Source: an uncultured Mucilaginibacter sp.
Lineage (GTDB): Bacteria; Bacteroidota; Bacteroidia; Sphingobacteriales; Sphingobacteriaceae
DNA: 19,311 nucleotides
Assembly: GCF_946481715.1 (NCBI RefSeq)
Contig: NZ_CAMLOV010000108.1
Location: 1 to 19,311, forward strand
Reading direction: 5' to 3'
How positions within the stretch are numbered: position 1 is the first letter of the stretch; the number at the start of each line of letters is the position of its first letter. Positions 7,431 to 14,273 of this stretch are shown here, in pieces. The notes under the pieces are model-generated. The model was not told the DNA's origin and searched no databases. It worked only from the letters and a program-made list of their open reading frames with translations. A program made the position numbers and the translations under genes.

Positions 7431-7640
7431 ATGCATCCGCACAAGGCAAGAGTGCGGGGTACTCCGTGCACAGCATGCACGGTTTCGATTAGGTTAAATA
7501 ACCGATGCATTAACAACCCTGCATTCGCAGGGATGGAGGAGGGAAGCCGCCTGTGCGAGGACTTGAGCTGCGGAGAGGGCGGCCGAAACTATACCGGCAG
7601 TCGTTGGGACGGCAAAGCCTCGATGAATATCCGGGACTGT
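7431..7640. other. Cluster of strong hairpins, unidentified structured element
   Basis: This stretch is visibly GC-richer than its AT-rich flanks and packs hairpins in sequence: CCGCAC/GTGCGG (7437-7442, 7452-7457), CCGTGCA/TGCACGG with a 5-nt loop (7464-7470, 7476-7482), GGTT/AACC around 7492-7503, CCCTGC-ATTC-GCAGGG (7517-7532) and GCCGCC/GGCGGC (7546-7551, 7578-7583). It resembles no rRNA, tRNA, tmRNA, RNase P or SRP RNA that I know. A plus-strand frame open from 7431 to 8114 is arginine/cysteine-rich and runs straight through the tandem repeat, so I do not regard it as a gene. It may be a noncoding RNA, a REP-like palindromic repeat element or the relic of a mobile element. The strand is undetermined. 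Confidence 0.45.
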
Positions 7641-7893
7641 CATCATTTTAGTTGTGTTTTCCTGCTGGTGATTTTGTTAATAGAAGCCTCGTCCTATCCT
7701 AACGGCTGCCGCTCATTTCAGCACCCCCGCCAAGGCCAAAATAGACCTTCCGGCATTACGACGAAAACCATTTTGCCGGTAATTTACAAAGTCGCAATTA
7801 AGCCGCCTTTTTTTGCGCCGGTCAGCACAGAAAATCAAAGAAAAACACCGAAAAACCGCAGAAAAACGCAAATTTTTGAACATCGCCATTTTG
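7641..7893. other. Gene-free stretch with a small GAAAAAC tandem repeat
   Basis: No credible gene is seen. One weak hairpin, CCGGCA (7750-7755) with TGCCGG (7774-7779), has an 18-nt loop. At 7840-7870 three imperfect 10-11 nt units beginning GAAAAAC follow one another (GAAAAACACC, GAAAAACCGCA, GAAAAACGCA), just before the larger 10-bp array. Confidence 0.5.
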
Positions 7894-8022
7894 CTGTACG
7901 AAACTGTACGAAATTGTGCGAAACTGTACGAAGTTGTGCGAAACTGTACGAAACTGTACGAAACTGTACGGAGAGTGTACGAGGTGTACGAAACTGTACG
8001 AGTTGTACGATTCGTACAGTTC
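7894..8022. repeat. 10-bp tandem repeat array, unit TGTACGAAAC
   Basis: About a dozen copies of TGTACGAAAC and close variants (TGTACGAAAT, TGTGCGAAAC, TGTACGAAGT) stand head to tail. From 7894 to about 7970 the register is strictly 10 bp; then unit length drifts to 9-11 bp. The array ends in an inverted copy, TGTACGA-T-TCGTACA (8004-8018), a perfect dyad. The core TGTACG is itself close to the palindrome CGTACG. The period is one helical turn, so all copies present the same face of the DNA. The array lies between the terminator of the cytochrome operon and the kinase promoter. Function unknown; no spacers, so not CRISPR. Confidence 0.85.
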
Positions 8023-8073
8023 GTCATGGTATAGGTTTACCCTTTCCGCAGGGTGGCTTAAAAGCCTTGCAAA

Positions 8074-8107
8074 GTAAAACGGCCGGCGTTCCCGCCGGCC
8101 GTTTTAC
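8074..8107 (-). terminator. Strong hairpin terminator of the DUF1080-cytochrome operon
   Basis: A perfect 15-bp stem, GTAAAACGGCCGGCG (8074-8088) and CGCCGGCCGTTTTAC (8093-8107), closes a 4-nt TTCC loop. It begins 16 nt after the stop of the cytochrome gene. On the minus strand the stem ends in GTTTTAC followed by TTT, so the U-rich side faces away from the operon as expected. Confidence 0.85.
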
Positions 8108-8123
8108 AAACTAACCTGCTCGC

Positions 8124-10058
8124 TTACTTCAACGAATTGATATAACCGGCAATTTTAAAGGCCTCTTCTTTAGTTACTTGCGGCATTGGTGGCATTTCTG
8201 TTGAGTAGCCCGGCCAGTTTTGCGGCTGCGGGTTGTGTATCAGCGAATATATTTTGGCCGGCGAATATTTACGCTTGGCTATTTCTGCAAACGGCGGGCC
8301 AATTTGCCTTTTGGTTGGGTTATGGCACGATAAGCAGGTATTTTTAGTCAGCAAGCCTTCTACATCTTTAAAGGTTGGCGCCGCTGTTTTTGTAGTGGTA
8401 GCTTTATTTGCAGCACCCTTACCTGCCGGCGTGGCTGCTTTTTTTGAAGGTGCAGTGGCAGGCGTTGCGGCAGAGTTCTTAGTGCTCACTTCGCTCATGG
8501 AAAGCTTTCCGCCATCAGGGATTTGATTTAAGGTGTAGTAAGCCACAGGATGAACTAAGGAATAAAAACCCTCCTGCGACCTGATACCATCTAATGTTAA
8601 AGTATGGATATAATACTGGCGGAGATTTTGGACGATGATACGTGCTTTTAAACCATCGGCAGAAACCTTAACACCTGCTATCTTTAACTTCTCTACATTT
8701 ACCGGCGGCGAGCCATAAACCGGGTGGTATTTGTAAATAAAGCTTTCGGCGTTGTAGGAAGCTAAATCTTCTGCTGATTTACGATCAACCGGCGTGGTAA
8801 ATTCTACTTCAAAACCATCAGGCATAGCCCTTACAGCCTTCATTTCAAAAGGCGTTTTGTTGTTATATGCCACCCTTTCAAGCCCTTCATTTGCATCACC
8901 TGCCGAACCCCAGCCACGGTTGGTTTCGCCAACAAATAAGGAACCATCAGTACCCCACTCCAAGCGTAATACACCAGAGCGGAACCCTTTACGGAAAAGG
9001 AATGCAGCGCCCTGCTCCTGCCCTTTTACTGTTTCTAAAAATATCCTCGAGATGATACTCATCCCCTGGTCGCCGGCTAAAATTTGGCCGGCAAAGGGGC
9101 CGAAGGTATTGGCAGGTATCTTTACAGGTTCTGAAGATGATATCCCCAGTATGCCGTAAGGCAGCCAAACCGACGGCAATTTCAATTCGGGGAAGGTCTT
9201 CTTCATATCAAACAGGGTTTTAAACGATTCGTTCACCCTATTCTCAGGTTTAATATACCGCCCCTGCGCATTTTTTGTCCTGCGCTCATCCATTTGTGCG
9301 TAAAAGAAATCTGACTGCAACTTAACAGGCGAGTTTGGCAGGCTTGTCCACCTTAAACTTGCAGGGTGCCCCATAAAATCGCCTTTGTTTATCTTCCATA
9401 AACCGCCGGACCCAACCCAATCGCCCTGGTTTTCGGTATAATACAGTTCGCTATCTATAGCCCCGATACCCGCGGGGGAGCGGAAACCTGCGGCCCAGGG
9501 CGTCATTTTACCGCCCTCGGTAATGTTCATGGCCCAGCCACGCATGGGAACGCGGCTCTCGGCACGCCACCATTCCTCATCACCAAAAGCTACGTTTCCG
9601 GTCACCATAAAGGTACCGTCCTTCATTATTTTAGGGCCGAAGCTATACTCGTGGTAATGCCCGCTTAAAGGCCAGGCGTAAACCGTTTCGTAAATTTCGG
9701 CTTTGCCATCCTGATCTTTATCTATCAGTTTGGTTAATTCTCCGCGTTGCGCTACAAACAAAGCACCGTCTTTGTAGGCAATGCCCAGTATCTCGTGCAG
9801 GCCGTATGCAAACCGGCGCCAGTATGGTTTTACGCTGGTGGGGTTTTCCACAATGTACACCTCGCCCCTGCGGGTGGATAGTGCCAGGTCGCCGTTTGGC
9901 ATAGTAACCAAACCGCCCACTTCTAAAATGGGGCCTTCGGGTACACGTACTTTACTTATTTTGAAAAAATCTTCTTCTTTTGGCGTTTCCTGTGCAAAAA
10001 GCGATGAAAAGCTTAGGCTTAATGCCAGTGTTATGATGGTTTTAAAAGTATATTTCAT
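8124..10058 (-). CDS. Exported beta-propeller (PQQ/sorbosone-dehydrogenase-like) protein with C-terminal cytochrome c
   Basis: A 644-residue secreted protein. A signal peptide (cleavage near LFA-Q, residue 22) precedes a six-bladed-propeller-like region of about 35-400 in the style of PQQ-dependent sugar/sorbosone dehydrogenases (repeated GDLALSTRRGEVYIV, DGSLFVGETNRGWGS). A beta-rich domain follows (about 403-510), then a low-complexity Ala/Thr/Lys/Pro linker (about 525-560), then a class I cytochrome c domain with CLSCH (575-579) for haem and Met622 or Met625 in STEMPPMP as likely axial ligand. It probably oxidises a sugar or related alcohol in the periplasm and passes electrons to the haem; the substrate and whether PQQ is really bound are unknown. 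It starts 11 nt after the DUF1080 gene and forms an operon with it. Confidence 0.88.
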   Translation of the reverse strand: MKYTFKTIITLALSLSFSSLFAQETPKEEDFFKISKVRVPEGPILEVGGLVTMPNGDLALSTRRGEVYIVENPTSVKPYWRRFAYGLHEILGIAYKDGALFVAQRGELTKLIDKDQDGKAEIYETVYAWPLSGHYHEYSFGPKIMKDGTFMVTGNVAFGDEEWWRAESRVPMRGWAMNITEGGKMTPWAAGFRSPAGIGAIDSELYYTENQGDWVGSGGLWKINKGDFMGHPASLRWTSLPNSPVKLQSDFFYAQMDERRTKNAQGRYIKPENRVNESFKTLFDMKKTFPELKLPSVWLPYGILGISSSEPVKIPANTFGPFAGQILAGDQGMSIISRIFLETVKGQEQGAAFLFRKGFRSGVLRLEWGTDGSLFVGETNRGWGSAGDANEGLERVAYNNKTPFEMKAVRAMPDGFEVEFTTPVDRKSAEDLASYNAESFIYKYHPVYGSPPVNVEKLKIAGVKVSADGLKARIIVQNLRQYYIHTLTLDGIRSQEGFYSLVHPVAYYTLNQIPDGGKLSMSEVSTKNSAATPATAPSKKAATPAGKGAANKATTTKTAAPTFKDVEGLLTKNTCLSCHNPTKRQIGPPFAEIAKRKYSPAKIYSLIHNPQPQNWPGYSTEMPPMPQVTKEEAFKIAGYINSLK

Positions 10059-10069
10059 TGCAGATCAGC

Positions 10070-11476
10070 TTAAAATAAAATGGTATAACTTAATTTACTG
10101 CCCAAGGGCACTATCATTTGTTTTTTGCCATCAACATCCCTGATAATAGGCTTAGCAGAGCCTTCGGCAAGTTGTACGTAGTACGATTTATCGTTTACCA
10201 AATACAAGCCATTACCAACCTCTTCTATAACCGGGGCGGTTGCCAGCAGGAAATACAAGTCGGCTGCAGGTTTTTCAAGCGAAATTGTTCTGCTTATGCC
10301 CTGCCCGTTTTCCATTACTTTTACGTCATCGGTAACCGTGTTACCGTAAATAAGGTATTTAAAAGCCGGGCGTTCCTGACTGTCTAACACATAACCTTTT
10401 GTAAAAAAGCCCGTGCCGGTGGTATCAGCTTTCCAGTTATCCTGCGCCGATGCCAGTTTAGCAATTGCGAGGCCCGCTTTCGAAGTAAAACGAGTAATGC
10501 TTCCCAAAGGATGCGATGTACCGTCGCCACGGCCATCAAACATGGGGGTTGCATCAACAAAATTGCCATGCCAACCCTGTAACAGGGTGCCGTTATCCAG
10601 GTCGTAACTGTAGGCTGTTTTCTCCGGGCCACCTACCGAAATAGCGTGAACTGAACGGTGCCCCGCAACATCCACAAAGCTGCGGATCATGTTATTGCTT
10701 GCCGCATCTACATAGATCGGGTCAGCATCATCCCCTTTCTTAGTTTTTGGCAACTCGGTTAGCGGGGTAACAGATATATTTTTAAAAGCGACAGAACCAT
10801 GGTCGCCCTGTAAACGCAGCGGGCCGGTTGCCTTCTCTGCACCGGTGGCGCCCCTTGTAGCACCAAACAGTTCTACATTCTCGTGAATGGTTACACCGTT
10901 TAGGTCAACGCTGATGATTTTTGCATTGCTTGTTTTAACTCCGGACGCATTAAATACGGGCGCCTTGAATATGATTTTTATATGCTGCCACAGCCCCGGC
11001 GCTTTGCTTGCGTTTTGGCGAGGAGCCACGCCGCCATAGCCCTTTTCAGCCTCGGGTTTGCTATCGTCCCAACGCTGGTAAATGCCGCCGTTATTGTGCG
11101 ATGTAGCTGTTCTTAAGCCCCAAGCATCGTCTATTTGTATCTCGTAATTCCCCTGTAGGTAAATGCCGGAGTTTGCGCCTTTGGATGTAAGGTAATCTAA
11201 TTCTACAGCGACATTGCCATATTGTTGTACCGTATACAGGTCTGTCCCCACCTTTTTGGCGGTAGACTGGTTAACCAAAATGCCATCGCCTTTTGTAGTT
11301 TTCAATACGTTTTCGCCGTTAAGGTCGGCAAAAACATCCCCGGCTACCGACCAGGAACTCCCCGGGTCTTTAAAAGCATTAAGGTCCTTCAGGTCAATAC
11401 GCTGGCCAAATGCCAGCAGGGTTCCGCAAAGCCAAAGCGTGGCCGTGAGGCCCGTCTTTGAAAGATTTAGATTCAT
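10070..11476 (-). CDS. Exported DUF1080 (3-keto-disaccharide hydrolase-type) protein with extra C-terminal domain
   Basis: A 468-residue exported protein, signal peptide cleaved near AFG-Q (residue 24). Residues about 35-240 form a concanavalin-like DUF1080 domain, now named for 3-keto-disaccharide hydrolases: SGIYLQGNYEIQIDDAWG, GGIYQRW, WQHIKIIF and GPLRLQGDHGSVAFKNISV are its usual landmarks. Residues about 250-468 are a second domain I cannot name; it contains WHGNFVDATPMFDGRGDGTSHPLG, whose style I associate with large propeller/cytochrome proteins of Bacteroidota and Planctomycetes. The fusion of this half to a DUF1080, beside a separate propeller-cytochrome gene, argues that the two products work together on an oxidised (3-keto) sugar. 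It is the first gene of the operon; no clear TAnnTTTG promoter was found upstream. Confidence 0.85.
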   Translation of the reverse strand: MNLNLSKTGLTATLWLCGTLLAFGQRIDLKDLNAFKDPGSSWSVAGDVFADLNGENVLKTTKGDGILVNQSTAKKVGTDLYTVQQYGNVAVELDYLTSKGANSGIYLQGNYEIQIDDAWGLRTATSHNNGGIYQRWDDSKPEAEKGYGGVAPRQNASKAPGLWQHIKIIFKAPVFNASGVKTSNAKIISVDLNGVTIHENVELFGATRGATGAEKATGPLRLQGDHGSVAFKNISVTPLTELPKTKKGDDADPIYVDAASNNMIRSFVDVAGHRSVHAISVGGPEKTAYSYDLDNGTLLQGWHGNFVDATPMFDGRGDGTSHPLGSITRFTSKAGLAIAKLASAQDNWKADTTGTGFFTKGYVLDSQERPAFKYLIYGNTVTDDVKVMENGQGISRTISLEKPAADLYFLLATAPVIEEVGNGLYLVNDKSYYVQLAEGSAKPIIRDVDGKKQMIVPLGSKLSYTILF

Positions 11477-11751
11477 GTAGTGTGTATAATTTATTATTAT
11501 GTTCCAGTTTTATATGCTAAAATAGGCAATAAAACGTTTTAGTGTTTCGCATTGCGAATATATAGAAGCCGGAGGACATTTATTTCTCCAAACATTCTTT
11601 TCGTCTATAAATAGGATTAAATATCGGGTAGCCAATTCTTCAATACGTTTTTAATCTAGACATCTTTTTTATAAAAAGGATGACAACTTGCCAAAAAGAA
11701 TTTATAGCATCTCAAAGGCGGCTTCTTAAACATCAAAAAAACAAAAAAAAA

Positions 11752-11783
11752 TTTGCGTAGCTAAATAACTACATATATATTTG
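11752..11783 (+). promoter_or_regulatory. Promoter of the ArsR operon
   Basis: TTTG (11752-11755), a 20-nt spacer and TATATTTG (11776-11783) match the Bacteroidota consensus exactly. Transcription should begin near 11788, leaving a leader of only about 14 nt before the ArsR ATG. Both operator dyads overlap this promoter. Confidence 0.75.
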
Positions 11784-11798
11784 TAGTCAAATAGCTAC
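11757..11798 (+). promoter_or_regulatory. Twin operator dyads, GTAG-N8-CTAC, for the ArsR repressor
   Basis: Two 16-bp dyads repeat 26 bp apart: GTAGCTAAATAACTAC (11757-11772), filling the spacer between the two promoter elements, and GTAGTCAAATAGCTAC (11783-11798), covering the transcription start. They share an AAATA centre and GTAG/CTAC ends, and together they also form one long inverted repeat. Bound repressor would block polymerase at both. Autoregulation by the adjacent ArsR-family protein is the natural inference. Confidence 0.7.
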
Positions 11799-11801
11799 AT
11801 A

Positions 11802-12122
11802 ATGAATTTACGACGAGATGTATTCCAAGCCATAGCCGACCCTACCAGGCGGGCGATATTGTTGTTGTTGGCTACGCAAACGATGACGGCAGGCGCCATA
11901 GCCGCTAATTTTGATACGGCGAGGCCAACAGTATCTAAACACCTGCAAATACTTACCGAGTGCGAATTGCTTAAACAAGAGCAAAATGGCAGGGAAATAT
12001 CCTACCATATTAATGCAAAAAAAATGAAAGACGTGGCCGACTTCATCGAGCCATTCCGCAAAATGTGGGATGACCGTTTCAACAAATTAGAAGACATTAT
12101 GAAAAAATTTAAAAGCGAATAA
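11802..12122 (+). CDS. ArsR-family winged-helix repressor
   Basis: A 106-residue DNA-binding protein. [18 protein letters not shown] opens the fold, the recognition region is around [19 protein letters not shown] (about 44-63), and the wing is [12 protein letters not shown]. No cysteine pair or other metal-binding ArsR/SmtB site is visible, so it belongs to the non-metal subgroup commonly found in front of AHSA1/SRPBCC genes, where it represses its own operon. Its stop is one base before the ATG of the AHSA1 gene, which indicates coupling. The promoter upstream holds two matching dyads. The effector is unknown. Confidence 0.93.
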   Translation: MNLRRDVFQAIADPTRRAILLLLATQTMTAGAIAANFDTARPTVSKHLQILTECELLKQEQNGREISYHINAKKMKDVADFIEPFRKMWDDRFNKLEDIMKKFKSE

Positions 12123-12123
12123 T

Positions 12124-12591
12124 ATGGAACTCAAAACAAAGATCAGTGCCGAAGACGGCAAAAATGACCTGACGATAACCAGGGAGTTTGACTTGCCCCT
12201 CCACTTGCTTTTTAGGGCGCATGTAGAGCCCGAAATTGTTGAGCAATGGATGGGCACCAAAGTGATTAAACTCGAGTATAAAAAGCATGGCAGCTGGCAA
12301 TTTCAAACATCAGACCCTAAGGGCAATGTGGTGTTTCGCGCAAACGGTGTGGTACACGAGTTTATTCCGAACCAAAAGATCACCCGGACATTTGAAATGG
12401 AAAACGCCCCATTTGATGTGCAGCTGGAGTTTTTGGAATTTGAAAAACTTACCGAAGATACCAGTAAGATCACTATCCATACGGTATACAGGTCGGTTGA
12501 GCTGCGAGACAAGATGCTGAAGCTGCCATTTGCACAGGGCATTAACATGGCCCATAACCGCTTACAGGAATTTGCAAACAAACTAAAATAA
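12124..12591 (+). CDS. SRPBCC/AHSA1-domain protein
   Basis: A 155-residue single-domain protein of the START-like SRPBCC superfamily, AHSA1-like (named for the Hsp90 activator Aha1) branch. Typical features are the opening TREFDLPLHLLFRAHVEPEIVEQWMG, the middle GSWQFQTSDPKGNVVFRANGVVHEFIPNQKITRTFEME, and the C-terminal helix that closes the ligand cavity (GINMAHNRLQEFANKL). These proteins bind small hydrophobic ligands; bacterial members rarely have a proven role. It follows the ArsR repressor with a 1-nt gap and precedes a DoxX gene, a common set in Bacteroidota, suggesting a repressible response to a small-molecule or stress signal. Confidence 0.9.
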   Translation: MELKTKISAEDGKNDLTITREFDLPLHLLFRAHVEPEIVEQWMGTKVIKLEYKKHGSWQFQTSDPKGNVVFRANGVVHEFIPNQKITRTFEMENAPFDVQLEFLEFEKLTEDTSKITIHTVYRSVELRDKMLKLPFAQGINMAHNRLQEFANKLK

Positions 12592-12594
12592 CAA

Positions 12595-12981
12595 ATGATG
12601 GAAAAGAGGAATAAAATTATCTTTTGGATAGCTACTTTATGGCTCGCTTTGGGTATGACAGCTACCGGGATTGTACAACTGATAAAGCAAAAAGAAGAAG
12701 CTGCAATGATGGCACATTTGGGCTACCCCTTATATTTTTTAACCTTATTGGGTGTTTGGAAAATTTCAGGGGTTATAACGGTGCTTATCCCTAAGTTTAC
12801 CTTAGTAAAAGAATGGGCTTACGCTGGGTTCTTTTTTGCGATGTCGGGCGCTGTATTTTCTCATATAGCCGTTGGCGATAGCGCTAAGGAGCTTTTTGGC
12901 CCCTCGTTATTAATTGTACTAACGGTAGTATCGTGGTATTTCAGGCCTGCGGATAGAAGAATAGTTTCGGTAAACCAATAA
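12595..12981 (+). CDS. DoxX-like small integral membrane protein
   Basis: A 128-residue membrane protein with four hydrophobic helices at about 6-26, 44-64, 74-94 and 100-118, consistent with the DoxX/DoxD-like family. The second helix region WKISGVITVLIPKFTLVKEWAYAGFFF shows the family's usual motif of a helix end followed by Lys-Glu-Trp-Ala-Tyr-Ala-Gly. Adjacent ATG codons at 12595 and 12598 could both serve as start. It lies 3 nt after the AHSA1 stop. DoxX homologues have been linked to thiol/oxidative stress in other bacteria, but no activity can be read here. Confidence 0.9.
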   Translation: MMEKRNKIIFWIATLWLALGMTATGIVQLIKQKEEAAMMAHLGYPLYFLTLLGVWKISGVITVLIPKFTLVKEWAYAGFFFAMSGAVFSHIAVGDSAKELFGPSLLIVLTVVSWYFRPADRRIVSVNQ

Positions 12982-12992
12982 AATTGAACAGT

Positions 12993-13550
12993 ATGAAAAA
13001 GCAATTATCAGCAGAACAAAGCAAAAAGCTATTGGAAACTTTAAAAGGCCGCTTTGGGAAGAATATGAACCGCCATAAAGAAATGGAGTGGCATAAAGTA
13101 CAAGCAAAATTGGAAGCCAGTCCCGACAAGCTATGGATACTGGATGAAATGGAAGTTACCGGCGGCGAACCTGATGTAGTTGGCCATGACAGCGCAACTG
13201 GCGAGTATATTTTTTATGATTGCTCGGCGGAGAGCCCTAAAGGCCGTAGGAGTTTATGTTACGACCGTGAAGCGTTAAATGCAAGGAAAGAATATAAACC
13301 AGCAAACAGTGTTGTTGATATGGCAACGGAAATGGGCATTGAAATTTTAACGGAACAACAGTACCGCGAGCTGCAGGAGCTTGGTAAATTCGACACCAAA
13401 ACATCCAGTTGGGTGAAAACGCCCGCAAATATCCGAAAACTTGGAGGCGCTGTATTTTGCGACCGCCGTTATGATACCGTGTTCTATGCGCACAACGGTG
13501 CAGAATCGTATTATGCTGCCAGGGGCTTCCGCGGATCGCTACGGGTTTAG
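12993..13550 (+). CDS. DUF4256 family protein
   Basis: A 185-residue soluble protein matching, from memory of the family, DUF4256 along its whole length: LLETLKGRFGKNMNRHKEMEW, EMEVTGGEPDVVGHD, YIFYDCSAESPKGRRSLCYDREALNARKE, MGIEILTEQQYRELQ, FDTKTSSWVKTPANIRKLGGAVFCDRRYDTVF and the C-terminal GAESYYAARGFRGSLRV are its conserved blocks. No catalytic activity is known. The ATG at 12993 is preferred over a TTG at 12984 (three residues longer). It follows the DoxX gene by 11 nt, within the ArsR-controlled cluster, and similar ArsR-AHSA1-DoxX-DUF4256 strings occur widely, suggesting a shared function. Confidence 0.87.
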   Translation: MKKQLSAEQSKKLLETLKGRFGKNMNRHKEMEWHKVQAKLEASPDKLWILDEMEVTGGEPDVVGHDSATGEYIFYDCSAESPKGRRSLCYDREALNARKEYKPANSVVDMATEMGIEILTEQQYRELQELGKFDTKTSSWVKTPANIRKLGGAVFCDRRYDTVFYAHNGAESYYAARGFRGSLRV

Positions 13551-13587
13551 ATTTTTATAAGTTGGTATTCTCAAATGCGGAATAGGT

Positions 13588-14166
13588 ATGAATGATAAAG
13601 TGGATTTTTATTTTAACAAAGCCCAAAAGTGGCAGGAGGAAATTGAGAAACTTAGGTCAATAGCGCTTGATTGCGGGTTGGACGAGGAGTTAAAATGGGG
13701 CTGCCCCTGCTACACTTTTAAGGCAAGCAACATCGTATTGATACATGTTTTTAAAGAATACTGTGCGTTTTTATTTTTTAAAGGCGCGCTGCTGAACGAT
13801 GAGAACGGCATCCTGATACAGCAAACGGAAAATGTACAGTCGGCCCGCCAGATCCGTTTCACTAACGCCCAACAGATAATGGAGATGGAGCCTATCCTAA
13901 AGGTTTACATTTTTGAAGCAATCGAAGTAGAAAAAGCAGGTTTAAAGGTTGAGTTAAAAAAGACCGTGGAATTTAATATGCCTGTAGAGTTCCAGCAAAA
14001 ATTAAACGGAAACCCTACCTTAAAAACCGCGTTTGAAATGTTAACGCCTGGGCGACAAAGGGGCTATCTGTTGCATTTTTCGCAACCCAAACAAGCCAAA
14101 ACAAGGGAATGGAGGATTGAAAAATGCGTGCCGGATATCCTAAACGGAAAGGGACAGGATGATTAG
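13588..14166 (+). CDS. YdeI/OmpD-associated (DUF1801 plus OmdA) family protein
   Basis: A 192-residue protein. The N-terminal DUF1801 domain (about 10-120) has ELKWGCPCYTFKASNIVLIHVFKEYCAFLFFKGALL, and the C-terminal OmdA domain has the family signature PGRQRGYLLHFSQPKQAKTREWRIEKCVPDILNGKG. Members are called bacteriocin-resistance or YdeI-like proteins; the biochemical function is not settled. It is 37 nt after the DUF4256 stop on the same strand, so it is probably the last gene of the ArsR operon, though a separate promoter cannot be excluded. No terminator is clear behind it. Confidence 0.87.
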   Translation: MNDKVDFYFNKAQKWQEEIEKLRSIALDCGLDEELKWGCPCYTFKASNIVLIHVFKEYCAFLFFKGALLNDENGILIQQTENVQSARQIRFTNAQQIMEMEPILKVYIFEAIEVEKAGLKVELKKTVEFNMPVEFQQKLNGNPTLKTAFEMLTPGRQRGYLLHFSQPKQAKTREWRIEKCVPDILNGKGQDD

Positions 14167-14221
14167 GATGTTATTACAAAGCAAATGCTTTAATTTCGGT
14201 AATTATTCCGCTTTAGCCACT

Positions 14222-14229
14222 TATGTTTG
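14222..14229 (+). promoter_or_regulatory. Possible -7 promoter element of the 135-aa gene
   Basis: TATGTTTG fits TAnnTTTG and lies about 45 nt before the ATG at 14274, but no TTTG or TTG stands 19-21 nt upstream, so only half the consensus is met. Confidence 0.3.
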
Positions 14230-14273
14230 TATAGCAAACCAATCTATCTTTAGATACCTTAAAAACCAACCCT

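Larger units (their letters stand above)
11477..11801. other. Divergent intergenic region with two palindromes
   Basis: The 325 nt between the leftward DUF1080 operon and the rightward ArsR operon hold no gene. I see a 13-nt perfect dyad TTCGCA-T-TGCGAA (11546-11558), about 70 nt upstream of the DUF1080 start, and a 22-nt near-palindrome (11661-11682) with outer arms CATC/GATG and an inner TTTTTATAAAAA core. The right end holds the ArsR promoter, listed separately. No exact TAnnTTTG motif is present for the leftward operon. Confidence 0.6.

Noticed and set aside
7431..7640. tmRNA, RNase P, SRP or 6S RNA
   Set aside because: I could not find the conserved sequence blocks of any of these in either strand.
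7894..8022. CRISPR array
   Set aside because: Units are 10 bp, directly abutting, with no unique spacers and no cas genes nearby.
7713..8027. 104-codon minus-strand open frame
   Set aside because: The N-terminal half is only the translated tandem repeat (RTVSYS repeats) and no family resemblance or promoter is seen.
7431..8114. 227-codon plus-strand open frame
   Set aside because: It is Arg/Cys/Thr-rich, crosses the hairpin cluster and the 10-bp repeat, resembles no family, and its last codons lie inside the terminator of the neighbouring operon.
11802..12122. Metal-responsive arsenic or zinc regulator
   Set aside because: No cysteine or His/Asp metal-site pattern of ArsR, SmtB or CzrA is seen, and no metal transporter or reductase gene follows.
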